Shown in pieces: positions 51,394 to 59,951 of a stretch of DNA of 64,000 bases (position 1 is the stretch's first letter; each line of letters starts with the position of its first letter). The notes below the pieces were generated by a model that saw only the letters and a list, made by a program, of their open reading frames with translations, was not told where the DNA came from and ran no database searches. A program made the translations under genes and the position numbers. The stretch is from Exiguobacterium sp. BMC-KP (GTDB taxonomy: Bacteria > Bacillota > Bacilli > Exiguobacteriales > Exiguobacteriaceae): the NCBI RefSeq assembly GCF_001275385.1, contig NZ_LGIW01000015.1, positions 1,302,001 through 1,366,000 of the forward strand, read 5' to 3'.

Positions 51394-51651
51394 TTATGCT
51401 TCTTCAGGCATTTTGCCTTTTTTGTTCGCGAACGTCTCCGTGATGAACGGTCGTTCTGAACGTTTGATCGATTCGACGAACGGGAGAGTCGAAATGACTT
51501 CCATCACCTGTTCATGCTGATCTAAATCGACATACAGATGAACGTATCGTTCACGCTTAGACGTAAAGTAGACGTTCCCGTAACGGCGTAATTGACGGGA
51601 TGCTTTCATCGCATTGACATAGACGATGAGTCCCACTCGTTCCTTGATCAC
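51394..51651 (-). CDS. YlbG/UPF0298 family protein
   Basis: An 85-residue conserved Bacillales protein with an alpha-beta pattern (VGLIVYVNAMKASRQLRRYG, YVHLYVDLDQHEQVMEVIST). No function is established for the family. The start is GTG 51651, 9 bases after AGGGGG. It lies between ylbF and rsmD exactly as in Bacillus. Confidence 0.88.
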   Translation of the reverse strand: MIKERVGLIVYVNAMKASRQLRRYGNVYFTSKRERYVHLYVDLDQHEQVMEVISTLPFVESIKRSERPFITETFANKKGKMPEEA

Positions 51652-51674
51652 GCCAGCCTACCCCCTTCACTTCG

Positions 51675-52115
51675 TTATCCGCTACAGCTACAGCTGCCAC
51701 CGGTCGAACAACCTCCGGCGCATCCTTGGTCAAAGAACGGATTTCCCGTTGGTACTTTGATTTGCGGTGATACTTCTCCAGCAAGTTTCAGACTGATTTG
51801 TCCAAGTAACGTCTCGAGTTGTTTTTCCGCTTTTTTGAACTGTGCAACTTCTTCTTGTAAATCCAGTCGCCGTTTGACTTCGTGGACCTTTTTCGTGATC
51901 GTCTGGTAGTCAGGATGATAACGTCCAAATCGTTGCACGAGTTCATAGTCCTCCTTGACTTGATGAAAGTCACGGATGACGGACTGTGCCTCTACTGACT
52001 CTTGCTGTGCTTGTTTTGCACATCTATATGCTTGCCCCGTTTCACTTTGAGCGAGAGATCGAATGAGGTCTTCCGCTGCGTTGATGAGGTCAATCGTCTT
52101 ATCGGTATATATCAC
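51675..52115 (-). CDS. ylbF: YlbF family (RicF) regulator of RNase Y
   Basis: A 146-residue helical protein of the YlbF/YmcA family. In Bacillus, YlbF (RicF) with YmcA and YaaT forms a Fe-S-containing complex that modulates RNase Y processing and competence or biofilm entry. Visible blocks are RFGRYHPDYQTITKKVHEVK and VPTGNPFFDQGCAGGC. The tail has four Cys (C-GGC-TGGSCSC), the likely cluster ligands. The start is GTG 52115, 7 bases after AAGGAGGAG. The partners are not in this window. Confidence 0.9.
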   Translation of the reverse strand: MIYTDKTIDLINAAEDLIRSLAQSETGQAYRCAKQAQQESVEAQSVIRDFHQVKEDYELVQRFGRYHPDYQTITKKVHEVKRRLDLQEEVAQFKKAEKQLETLLGQISLKLAGEVSPQIKVPTGNPFFDQGCAGGCSTGGSCSCSG

Positions 52116-52216
52116 AACGAATCTCCTCCTTAACTTTACCATCTTATCATAACATTTCTCTCCCTCCTAGCCTGTTGAATTGTGTATAATTTGTTCAGAA
52201 GGAAGGAATGAACTCT

Positions 52217-52984
52217 ATGCAACTGCTCTCTTTTAATATGTTCCGGACGATTGGAATCAAGACGGAACATGCCAAATCAGATTATCACTTTGATTCCTTA
52301 AAAAAAATCGAACAAGCGGATGTTGTCTTGTTCCCGGAATATTGGCAAATCCACTCGATCATCTATGGCATGAAAAAGCCGATTTTTCCATCGGCTGCTA
52401 CATTCCATTTAGGACATGATAAAATTGAAATGACACGGATTTTTCAAACCGTCATTCCAGATCACATCCCGCGAACAGGCATCTACGGAAAAAATGAATT
52501 CACCGTCGATCGTGTCTTACGTGAATTTTCTTTTCCGTTCGTCGCTAAGACGGTTCGTAGTTCAATGGGACAAGGTGTTCACCTCATCAAAAATGAAGCG
52601 GACTGGAAAAAATACACGGATACGCATGAGACATTTTATATTCAGGAGTATATCCCGAATGAGAAAGATTTGCGTATCGTCGTCGTTGGCGATCAAGTTC
52701 TCGCTGCGTACTGGCGCGTCGGTGGTGCTCAGTTCTTGAATAACGTCGCTCAAGGTGGCGTCCTTGACTTTGATGATGTGCCACAAGATGCGATTGATTT
52801 CGTGCTCGAGCTGGCGAAACGGCTCGATATCGATCATGCTGGTTTCGATCTCATCATTCGTGACGGACACTGGTACGTTCTTGAGTTCAACGTCTTCTTC
52901 GGTGGTGAAGGACTCAATCATCTTGGCATCCATGCACCAGATACGATTCTTGAATATATCGAACGAAAATATGGAAGTTCATGA
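52217..52984 (+). CDS. RimK-like ATP-grasp protein of unknown substrate
   Basis: A 255-residue ATP-grasp enzyme. The fold is seen in FPFVAKTVRSSMGQGVHLIKN (Lys and Gly-rich loop, about residues 100-120), FYIQEYIPNEKDLRIVVVGDQVLAAYWRV and FDLIIRDGHWYVLEFNVFFGGEG with the metal-binding Glu/Asn. This is the pattern of RimK-type amino-acid ligases, which join a carboxylate to an amine. The start ATG 52217 is preferred to one three codons upstream, which is too close to AAGGAAGGA. It is a stand-alone plus-strand gene with no telling partner. Confidence 0.8.
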   Translation: MQLLSFNMFRTIGIKTEHAKSDYHFDSLKKIEQADVVLFPEYWQIHSIIYGMKKPIFPSAATFHLGHDKIEMTRIFQTVIPDHIPRTGIYGKNEFTVDRVLREFSFPFVAKTVRSSMGQGVHLIKNEADWKKYTDTHETFYIQEYIPNEKDLRIVVVGDQVLAAYWRVGGAQFLNNVAQGGVLDFDDVPQDAIDFVLELAKRLDIDHAGFDLIIRDGHWYVLEFNVFFGGEGLNHLGIHAPDTILEYIERKYGSS

Positions 52985-53094
52985 ATTCTTCAAAATGACT
53001 TCACATCTTTTGCGTCACCATTTCATTCATTATGGTATGATAGTTTGGAAAGACTAGTATCTACTAGCAAACTGGGGTATAGGGGGATTCAAAC

Positions 53095-53445
53095 ATGAAG
53101 TTTGAACAATATGGTATCGAAGGCAAGGAACTGAAGTTCGGTCTTCTCGAAACAATCATGGATCATCACCGTTTCGTTCGTGAAGGACAATGGGATTACG
53201 AACGTGCGATGTATGACATGAAGTACGAAAAACAATCAACGGGTGAAGTATTCTACCTGCGTGTTCCAGTCTATGCGATTCAAGGTGAGATTGAAGATCG
53301 TCACGCTGTCGTTCGAATGATGACACCACTTCTCGGTAAACACTACTATCCGCACGGTGTCGAGTATGATGAGACGTTCCCTCCGGAAATCGTCAAGGAT
53401 TGCGAACGTCGTTTAGCAGCATTGCTCGAAACACTCGAAAAATAA
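53095..53445 (+). CDS. YugN-like family protein
   Basis: A 116-residue conserved Bacillales protein. Recognised from GQWDYERAMYDMKYE, FYLRVPVYAIQGEIE and LLGKHYYPHGVEYDETFP. No catalytic motif is evident and the family has no established function. The start ATG 53095 follows a G-rich AGGGGGATTC. It is transcribed alone and ends in a clear terminator. Confidence 0.85.
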   Translation: MKFEQYGIEGKELKFGLLETIMDHHRFVREGQWDYERAMYDMKYEKQSTGEVFYLRVPVYAIQGEIEDRHAVVRMMTPLLGKHYYPHGVEYDETFPPEIVKDCERRLAALLETLEK

Positions 53446-53455
53446 GTTCTACACG

Positions 53456-53487
53456 TAGAGGTTCCAATTAGGAACCTCTATTTTTTT
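53456..53487 (+). terminator. Terminator after the yugN-like gene
   Basis: A perfect stem TAGAGGTTCC / GGAACCTCTA with loop AATTA is followed by seven T residues on the plus strand, 11 bases after the stop codon. Confidence 0.92.
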
Positions 53488-53502
53488 ATTCTTCATTTTG
53501 TA

Positions 53503-53545
53503 CAAAAAAGCCAATGAACTCGCATCACTTGCGAAGTCATTGGCT
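53503..53545 (-). terminator. Terminator of the 85-residue unknown gene
   Basis: On the minus strand AGCCAATGA / TCATTGGCT arms enclose an inner CGCA/TGCG hairpin and are followed by TTTTTTG. It ends the gene at 53591 and probably the whole cta operon. Confidence 0.85.
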
Positions 53546-53590
53546 GATTCATCTATCGGATTGTTGTCACGTAACGTAGTTCTTTACATC

Positions 53591-53848
53591 TTAACGCGCA
53601 ACGAATTGTACATAGGATACGACATCGTCTCCGAGCTGAATCCCAAGCTGCTCGCGCACATGAAGATAGAGTGCGTGAAGTGACGTTGCCGGTGCATCTA
53701 CCTTTACACTGAAAGCAATCTCTTCTCGGTCCATCCGCTTGATTCGGGAATGGTTTACGCCATAATCTTCGATCGCACAAGCAAGTAATTCCTCGATGGC
53801 TTGAACAGAGACGGTAATATCTCCTTGCAAGTACTCTTCATAAGTCAT
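53591..53848 (-). CDS. Conserved hypothetical protein, 85 residues, next to SCO
   Basis: I do not recognise this protein. It starts MTYEEYLQGDITVSVQAIEE, has no membrane segment or signal, and shows an alternating helix-strand pattern (IEELLACAIEDYG, EIAFSVKVDAP, LYLHVREQLGIQLGDDVVSY). It contains one Cys. The start follows AGTGAAGGAAG at normal spacing, and it lies 6 bases after the SCO gene, so it is very likely the last gene of the cytochrome oxidase operon. A link to oxidase assembly is positional inference only. Confidence 0.7.
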   Translation of the reverse strand: MTYEEYLQGDITVSVQAIEELLACAIEDYGVNHSRIKRMDREEIAFSVKVDAPATSLHALYLHVREQLGIQLGDDVVSYVQFVAR

Positions 53849-53854
53849 CTTCCT

Positions 53855-54460
53855 TCACTCCTTCGCTAATTGTGTGACCGAAGACATGACCTCTTCTAAG
53901 TCGACCGGTTCATCTGGCGTCTTCGCCATTGAAGAGATCGCCCGTACTTTATTCTCACGGTCTAAAATGAACATTTGTGTTCCGTGAGTAACTAAGCCAC
54001 TCTCCGCCTTCGAATAATAGAAGTTCAACTGACGTGTCAACCGGTCGATGACGACCGGGTCTCCCGTCAATACCTTCCACCCTTTAGCATCTGCTTCAAA
54101 GTTCGAAGCATACGATTTCAAGACTTTTGGTGTGTCGACTTTTGGGTCAACCGTCACAGCCACAAGTTCTACGTCGCTTCCGTATAACTCTTCACTCCGT
54201 AGCTTTTTCTCAAGCTTTCGGTAATCATTTAGCGTCAACGGACAAATATCAGGACAGTTCGAGTAGAAGAACGTCAATACTTTGACCTTTCCATCTTCCG
54301 AATTGAATGATTTTCCGTCTACGGCATTCGTTAATTCAAATTGTGTAGGTTCAGCAATGACAGGTAACTTTTCTTTCATGAAGAAATAATAATACCCCCC
54401 GGCTGCCGCAACTAAGACAAGGACGACGGCAGCGACCGTCAAGTAACTATTCTTTTTCAA
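53855..54460 (-). CDS. SCO family copper chaperone for cytochrome oxidase
   Basis: A 201-residue SCO1/SenC protein with an N-terminal membrane anchor (TVAAVVLVLVAAAGGYYYFF) and a thioredoxin-like domain. The copper ligands are the CPDIC motif (SNCPDICPLTLNDY, near residue 71) and His in LVTHGTQMFI. It delivers copper to the CuA site of subunit II (CtaC). It sits downstream of ctaG and the DUF420 gene, all apparently in one unit. Confidence 0.93.
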   Translation of the reverse strand: MKKNSYLTVAAVVLVLVAAAGGYYYFFMKEKLPVIAEPTQFELTNAVDGKSFNSEDGKVKVLTFFYSNCPDICPLTLNDYRKLEKKLRSEELYGSDVELVAVTVDPKVDTPKVLKSYASNFEADAKGWKVLTGDPVVIDRLTRQLNFYYSKAESGLVTHGTQMFILDRENKVRAISSMAKTPDEPVDLEEVMSSVTQLAKE

Positions 54461-54472
54461 GTTGGCTCCCCC

Positions 54473-54934
54473 TTAATGACTCCAGATCGCCCGGAATACG
54501 TTCGTCGTCTCACCCGGATCGTAGACGACATATAATAAGCAGTACACGATGACCCCAGTGATGGCTGTCAAAAACCAAATGATCGAGGCAACTGGTCCGA
54601 TTTTGCGGTGACGCGCAAAGTTCTTCTTATACGCGTGATAAAGTGCCATCAGTCCGAGCACCCCACCTGACGTCGCAAGTAGGATGTGGAAGATCAAGAA
54701 TCCCGTATAGTAAGGCTTGACGGATTCAGGACCACCAAAGGCTGTATTACCAAGCAAAATCGTCCGCAAGGCATACATGATGAAAAACAATAAGGCAAGT
54801 GCAGCAGCAATCGTCATCACGGTTTGGTGAGCTTTCATGTTACGACGCGTCTGGGCAATCAAGAACCAGCCAATCGCTACGAAAATCGCGCTGATGACAA
54901 TCAGCGATACACAAATCAACGGCAAATAACTCAT
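54473..54934 (-). CDS. DUF420 membrane protein
   Basis: A 153-residue protein with four hydrophobic segments (LICVSLIVISAIFVAIGWFL, TIAAALALLFFIMYALRTIL, FLIFHILLATSGGVLGLMAL, IIWFLTAITGVIVYCLLYVV). DUF420 proteins such as YozB/CtaM are linked to biogenesis of heme-copper oxidases in Bacillales. His residues in FHILLA and ALYHAYKKN could bind metal or heme. It lies between ctaG and the SCO gene. Confidence 0.85.
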   Translation of the reverse strand: MSYLPLICVSLIVISAIFVAIGWFLIAQTRRNMKAHQTVMTIAAALALLFFIMYALRTILLGNTAFGGPESVKPYYTGFLIFHILLATSGGVLGLMALYHAYKKNFARHRKIGPVASIIWFLTAITGVIVYCLLYVVYDPGETTNVFRAIWSH

Positions 54935-54952
54935 GTTCCAACTTCCTCCAAT

Positions 54953-55858
54953 TTAATCCGCTTTTGGCGTGAAGGACATGCCTTCATCCACGGCAGTACT
55001 TTTCGAACGACGTACCCATGTAAAGAAGGTCAATCCGAAGAATAGACCGTATACGAGTTCTTGACCGAGCTTCATGAGGACACCACCGAAACGTTGATCC
55101 TCTAGTAAATCATCAGTCGTTCCAAGCAGTCGTTCCAGATTCAAGCCACTTAAATCATTGTTTGGCATACAGTAAGCGAGTACTTTCGCAAATGTTGCCG
55201 GATCTTGATAAGCTTGATACTGGAAACTTTGACTGAAGATCATAAAAGCACAGGCAGGTGTCAGCAGGACACCGTTCGCAACGATATATACCATCTTCTT
55301 CAAATCAGAAAGGCTATCCGCCTCATTGACAGGTGCAATGATTGGATACCACATCGTCATGCTCAAGAAAATCAGTGTGCCGTGGAACAGACGGTGAACG
55401 GTATAGTTCGTCAAGACATAGTCAAAAATAAATGGCATGTGATAGAACGTAAATAAGGCATTAAAGACGACAAGTGCAATCAACGGCTTGATGAAGAATT
55501 TTAGGATCTTCCCAAGGTACGGTGTATCGAACAAGCGCTTATAAAGCCACTCTGGTATCGCAATCAACAAGAGCGGCGGTGCGACCATATAGACGAATAC
55601 CATCTGCAACATATGTGCAGAGAAGGTGATATGCGCTAGCAGGTCTAACGGACTTCCAAAACCGATGTAAAAAACGATCAATGCCGCGAGCATCGAAAAC
55701 TTTTGCCCAAGCGTTGTTTCCGGCTCATCCGGACGACGCAACTTTTCTGTCACGACAGCATATAGGACATACAATCCAACGAGTATCAACGCATAATACG
55801 GACTCCATAAGACAGTCCATTCGAATTGCGAAAGTGCTCCCCTTAAATTGCCTAACAT
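54953..55858 (-). CDS. ctaG: Cytochrome c oxidase assembly factor CtaG
   Basis: A 301-residue polytopic membrane protein of the caa3_CtaG family, needed for CuB insertion into subunit I of the caa3 oxidase in Bacillus. Seven hydrophobic segments are visible, with conserved His in LAHITFSAHMLQMVFVYMVA and LFTFYHMPFIFDY. It is separated from ctaF by a terminator hairpin, so expression may be lower than that of the structural genes. Confidence 0.93.
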   Translation of the reverse strand: MLGNLRGALSQFEWTVLWSPYYALILVGLYVLYAVVTEKLRRPDEPETTLGQKFSMLAALIVFYIGFGSPLDLLAHITFSAHMLQMVFVYMVAPPLLLIAIPEWLYKRLFDTPYLGKILKFFIKPLIALVVFNALFTFYHMPFIFDYVLTNYTVHRLFHGTLIFLSMTMWYPIIAPVNEADSLSDLKKMVYIVANGVLLTPACAFMIFSQSFQYQAYQDPATFAKVLAYCMPNNDLSGLNLERLLGTTDDLLEDQRFGGVLMKLGQELVYGLFFGLTFFTWVRRSKSTAVDEGMSFTPKAD

Positions 55859-55944
55859 ATTTCTTCACCCCGTTCCTTTCTCTTACAAACTAAGATTACC
55901 GTTCCCCTATTTCATTGTAAAGGTTTCTCATAAAACGATTCCAA

Positions 55945-55982
55945 AATAAAAGACCATCCTGCTAAACGTTAGCAGAATGGTC
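55945..55982 (-). terminator. Terminator between ctaF and ctaG
   Basis: On the minus strand GACCATTCTGCTAA and TTAGCAGGATGGTC pair with one mismatch and are followed by TTTTATTTT. It should reduce transcription of the assembly genes relative to the oxidase subunits. Confidence 0.85.
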
Positions 55983-55989
55983 ACAATTC

Positions 55990-56319
55990 TTACCAGATCA
56001 AAAGACGAAGTGTTGCAACGATCGTCAAAGCGACGAAGATGCCAAGACCCATCATGACTTTGATCCATGTGTTGCCTTTGTTGTTCATATGCATGAACAT
56101 GTAAAGCTGAAGATAAACTTGAACGATTGCCATGATGATCAAGAACCCACCAGCTGCCCAGTGTGGCATGAGATCAGCCATAACAGCACCAAAGGCGATG
56201 AGTGTCAAGAAAATCATGAGTGCGAAACTGATGAGTTGCAGTTGTGTCTCACGACCACGCTCTGCTTTCATCTCAAGCTCGATTTGATTGCGCGTAAGTT
56301 GCGGTTCGTGTTTTTCCAT
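55990..56319 (-). CDS. ctaF: Cytochrome c oxidase subunit IV (caa3-type)
   Basis: A 109-residue small subunit with three transmembrane helices (LISFALMIFLTLIAFGAVMA, GGFLIIMAIVQVYLQLYMFM, VMMGLGIFVALTIVATLRLL) and a polar N-terminus. It is the fourth subunit of the caa3 oxidase and follows ctaE by one base. Confidence 0.93.
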   Translation of the reverse strand: MEKHEPQLTRNQIELEMKAERGRETQLQLISFALMIFLTLIAFGAVMADLMPHWAAGGFLIIMAIVQVYLQLYMFMHMNNKGNTWIKVMMGLGIFVALTIVATLRLLIW

Positions 56320-56320
56320 C

Positions 56321-56950
56321 TTATTTCACCATCCCCATGAGGTAGACGACTGAGAAGATAAAGACCCAGACGACGTCAATGAAGTGCCAGTAAAGACTTG
56401 AAACATAGTACTTCGGCGCATTCACGACTGTAATGCCACGGTTCCAGTTCCGGATGAGCAATGTCGAAATCCAGAGAAGACCGAACAAGACGTGTCCACC
56501 GTGGAATCCAACGAGTGTATAGAAGGCAGAACCAAAAGCACTCGAAGTGAATGTGTGACCGATGTGGTAGTAGTGATTGAACTCGTAAATCTCACCCGCC
56601 AAGAATGCTAATCCAAGAACGAGCGTGATGATCAACCACATTTTCATTTTCTTAACATCATTACGTTTCATTGCCATCATCGCAAGAACACTTGTGAGTG
56701 AACTTGTAAGAAGAAGCATCGTCATGATGAAGACGAGACCCATCTCAAAGATGTCATAACTGCGTAATCCTTCTTTTGCACCAGAGTTATGAAGTCCGAT
56801 GTATGTCCCGAAGAGAGAGGCGAACAATGTCGTCTCTCCTCCAAGGAAGAACCAGAAGGCTACATATTTATTCTTACCCTCAAGTGTTGCTTTTTCAACA
56901 TGATCCGGAATACCCGTGATCGGGTTGTTCGGTAATGAATGATGACCCAT
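56321..56950 (-). CDS. ctaE: Cytochrome c oxidase subunit III
   Basis: A 209-residue subunit with five hydrophobic helices. Recognised by FWFFLGGETTLFASLFGTYI, the LVGFHGGHVLFGLLWI block and the C-terminal WHFIDVVWVFIFSVVYLMG. It stabilises subunit I and its proton-uptake path. ATG 56950 follows GGAGGCGAAG within the end of ctaD; only one base separates the genes. Confidence 0.96.
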   Translation of the reverse strand: MGHHSLPNNPITGIPDHVEKATLEGKNKYVAFWFFLGGETTLFASLFGTYIGLHNSGAKEGLRSYDIFEMGLVFIMTMLLLTSSLTSVLAMMAMKRNDVKKMKMWLIITLVLGLAFLAGEIYEFNHYYHIGHTFTSSAFGSAFYTLVGFHGGHVLFGLLWISTLLIRNWNRGITVVNAPKYYVSSLYWHFIDVVWVFIFSVVYLMGMVK

Positions 56951-56951
56951 C

Positions 56952-58835
56952 TTACTTCGCCTCCTTTTCTGCTTCAAGGCGTAGATCTTCTTCGACGACT
57001 GATTTCGGGATGTAATATCCTTCATCGTCGATCCAAGAACGGAAGAACATCGCGATGAATGTCATCGCAAGACCGATCAAGGCAATGACAAGACCGACAG
57101 TTCCGTAATCTAGGCGAAGAATGAATCCAAGACCTGCAAGGAACAGACCGACTGACATGACGAATGGCAAGATCGAGTTGTTCGGCATATGGATATCGCC
57201 GACTTCTTCAGAAACAGAAACTGTTTTGTTCCCCGCCATTTTTTCGAGCCAATACGTATCTAAACCTTTGACGAGTGGAATTTGTGCGAAGTTGTACTCA
57301 GGAGTTGGAACCGGAAGTGTCCACTCAAGCGTACGTCCATCACCCCAAACGTCGCGTTTTACATATTCTTTTGACATCAATGCAGCAACGATCGAGATGA
57401 CGAGAATGATCGTCGATACACCCATGAAGGCTGCACCGATAGAAGAAAGTAAGTTCATTGTTTCCCAACCTTGGTTTGGCAAGTACGTGAAGACACGACG
57501 TGGCATACCTGTAAGACCGAGAATGTGTTGTGGGAAGAACGTCAAATGGAAGCCAATGAAGAACAACCAGAATTGAATTTTACCCCAGAACTCGTTAAGC
57601 TGTTTCCCAAACATGAGTGGGAACCAGTAGTACAGACCTGCGAAGAGACCGAAGACAACCCCACCAACGATAACGTAGTGGAAGTGAGCTACTACGAAGT
57701 AACTGTCATGGTACTGATAATCGGCAGGTGCTACTGAAAGCATGACCCCTGTCATACCACCAACAAGGAATGATGGAATGAATGCGACCGAGTAAAGCAT
57801 TGCAACTGGGAACGTCAACTTACCGCCCCATAGTGTAAAGAGCCAGTTGAAGATTTTGACCCCTGTCGGTACAGCGATTGCCATCGTCGCTACTGCGAAG
57901 ATTGCGTTTGCAACTGGACCAAGTCCAACTGTGAACATGTGGTGGACCCAAACCATGAATCCGAGGAAACCAATCAACATTGTCGCAAAGACCATCGTCG
58001 TGTAACCGAAAAGACGTTTACGAGCAAACGTAGGAATGATTTCAGAGAAAATACCGAATGCTGGCAAGATCAAGATATAAACTTCCGGGTGACCAAAGAT
58101 CCAGAAGAGATGTTCCCAAATGACGATGTTCCCGCCCGCTGCCGGGTCAAAGAAGTGAGCACCGAAGAGTCGCTCGAACGTCAAGAGGAATAATCCAACC
58201 GTAAGTGGTGGGAATGCGAAAACGATCAAGGCAGAAGCAACGAATGCTGTCCATGTGAAGAGTGGCATCCGCATTAGTTTCATACCTGGTGCACGCATGT
58301 TCAAAATCGTAACGAGGAAGTTAATCCCCCCCATAAGTGTACCAAAACCAGAAATCTGTAACCCGAGTGAGTAGAAGTCAACACCGAGTGACTCTGGTAC
58401 TGTCGAGAGTGGCGCGTATGCTGTCCACCCAGCGTTTGGTGCAGCGCCAAAGAACCAAGAAAGGTTCAGTAAGACTCCACCGAAGAAGAACAACCAGAAA
58501 CCGAGTGCATTCAAGAACGGGAACGCAACGTCGCGTGCTCCGATTTGAAGTGGTACTGCGGCGTTCATATACCCAATCAACATTGGCATCGCTGCCAAGA
58601 AGATCATTGTCGTACCGTGCATCGTAATCAATTGGTTAAAGAGTTCACCGCTGACGAAATCGTTCATCGGTTTAATCAATTGAAAACGAATCATTAGGGC
58701 TTCTACGCCACCAACTAGAAGGAAGAACAATCCAGAGATGATGTAGAGAATCCCGATTTTCTTATGGTCGACTGTCGTTAGCCAGTCCATGATGCCGCTT
58801 TTCTTCTGCGGCATACCCATAGTATGTGTCCCCAC
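56952..58835 (-). CDS. ctaD: Cytochrome c oxidase subunit I (caa3-type)
   Basis: A 627-residue heme-copper oxidase subunit that reduces oxygen and pumps protons. The ligands for heme a, heme a3 and CuB are visible: His in ITMHGTTMIFLA, the HPEVYILILPAFG segment with the His-Tyr pair, MVWVHHMFTVG and VVAHFHYVIVGG. It has more than twelve helices plus a C-terminal extension. The start is GTG 58835, 7 bases after AAGGGGG; ATG 58820 is an alternative. Confidence 0.96.
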   Translation of the reverse strand: MGTHTMGMPQKKSGIMDWLTTVDHKKIGILYIISGLFFLLVGGVEALMIRFQLIKPMNDFVSGELFNQLITMHGTTMIFLAAMPMLIGYMNAAVPLQIGARDVAFPFLNALGFWLFFFGGVLLNLSWFFGAAPNAGWTAYAPLSTVPESLGVDFYSLGLQISGFGTLMGGINFLVTILNMRAPGMKLMRMPLFTWTAFVASALIVFAFPPLTVGLFLLTFERLFGAHFFDPAAGGNIVIWEHLFWIFGHPEVYILILPAFGIFSEIIPTFARKRLFGYTTMVFATMLIGFLGFMVWVHHMFTVGLGPVANAIFAVATMAIAVPTGVKIFNWLFTLWGGKLTFPVAMLYSVAFIPSFLVGGMTGVMLSVAPADYQYHDSYFVVAHFHYVIVGGVVFGLFAGLYYWFPLMFGKQLNEFWGKIQFWLFFIGFHLTFFPQHILGLTGMPRRVFTYLPNQGWETMNLLSSIGAAFMGVSTIILVISIVAALMSKEYVKRDVWGDGRTLEWTLPVPTPEYNFAQIPLVKGLDTYWLEKMAGNKTVSVSEEVGDIHMPNNSILPFVMSVGLFLAGLGFILRLDYGTVGLVIALIGLAMTFIAMFFRSWIDDEGYYIPKSVVEEDLRLEAEKEAK

Positions 58836-58855
58836 TATGATTCCCCCTTAAAAAA

Positions 58856-59887
58856 TTATTGGAGCTTTTTGTCCAATAGATAATCTGCCAATTCGCTCAA
58901 TTCTTCATCGCTAATCTTATCTTCAGAGAATCCAGGCATTTTTGTACCTTGTTTCTCTTTTTGAGGATCGCGAATCCATTTTTCGAGGTTTTCTTTATCA
59001 TGCTTGAGGTAACCCGCAATACGCTGACGATCACCGAAGTTCGTCAAGCTAGGTGCGACTTTCCCGCCGCCATGACAGCTGAGACAGTTCTGGGCGTAGA
59101 CTTGCTCACCAGTCGTCCAGTTCTTTTCATTCTTTTTATCGAGCTGTTTTGTTTCTGCTTCTTTTGCAGATTTCATGTCTTTCAACCACTTGTCGTAGTC
59201 ATCCTGCTCCATCGCAACGACTTTAAAGTCCATCAATGCGTGAGAAGGACCACACAACTCGGCACATTTACCGTAGTACGTGCCTGCTTCTTTTGCTTGT
59301 AACCACATTTCGTTGTCAAGACCTGGGTTTGTATCTGTCTTACCAGAAAGAGCTGGTACCCAGAATGAGTGGATGACGTCTTTAGACGTCAAGTTAACCG
59401 CAACACGTTTACCGACTGGGATGACAAGTTCTTGTCCTGTCGAAACACCCTTGTCTGGATATTCGAATTCCCACCAGTAAAGGTTTGCTGTAACGTTGAT
59501 TTGTTCGTTTTTCTTTGCTTCTTTTGCATCTGCAAGTTCAACCGTTGTTTTGATCGTCGGAATTGCAAGAACGATCAAGAGAAGGATCGGAATGACTGTC
59601 CAGATGATTTCAAGCGTATGGTTCCCTTCGACTTGCTTCGGAACCGTGTTATCACCTGATTTACGACGGAATTTCATAAGTACGTAAATATAAATGACGG
59701 CTACGATCGCAAGGACGAACAACATGACCCACAAGCTAAGCTTGATGATTTCAAGTTGCATTTCAGCGCCTTCTCCGCGAGGCTGTAGCGCAGACAATTC
59801 CGGAATTCCACAACCTGATAACATAAGTGCCATCAAGCCGATTGGAAGAAGCCGGAAGAGCATTTTTACTGATTTTTTCACAACCAT
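58856..59887 (-). CDS. ctaC: Cytochrome c oxidase subunit II with fused cytochrome c domain
   Basis: About 343 residues. A lipoprotein signal ends at the lipobox LMLSGC, so it is a substrate for LspA at 25 kb. Two transmembrane helices follow, then the cupredoxin domain with CuA ligands in YYGKCAELCGPSHALMDF. A C-terminal cytochrome c domain has the CLSCH heme motif and a Met ligand in KMPGFSED, which defines the caa3 type. The start is uncertain: ATG 59887 is used, but GTG 59881 and GTG 59893 are also possible given a diffuse G-rich ribosome-binding site. Confidence 0.94.
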   Translation of the reverse strand: MVVKKSVKMLFRLLPIGLMALMLSGCGIPELSALQPRGEGAEMQLEIIKLSLWVMLFVLAIVAVIYIYVLMKFRRKSGDNTVPKQVEGNHTLEIIWTVIPILLLIVLAIPTIKTTVELADAKEAKKNEQINVTANLYWWEFEYPDKGVSTGQELVIPVGKRVAVNLTSKDVIHSFWVPALSGKTDTNPGLDNEMWLQAKEAGTYYGKCAELCGPSHALMDFKVVAMEQDDYDKWLKDMKSAKEAETKQLDKKNEKNWTTGEQVYAQNCLSCHGGGKVAPSLTNFGDRQRIAGYLKHDKENLEKWIRDPQKEKQGTKMPGFSEDKISDEELSELADYLLDKKLQ

Positions 59888-59951
59888 CCCCACTTTCTTT
59901 GTCCCCAATTTTGTCTTTCGTAATGGTGTACGTGAATTATGTCAAATCGTT

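Noticed and set aside
52170-52190. TATAAT just upstream of the ATP-grasp gene as a promoter
   Set aside because: No -35 match at 16-19 bases and the TG of an extended -10 is out of register, so it is not strong enough to list.
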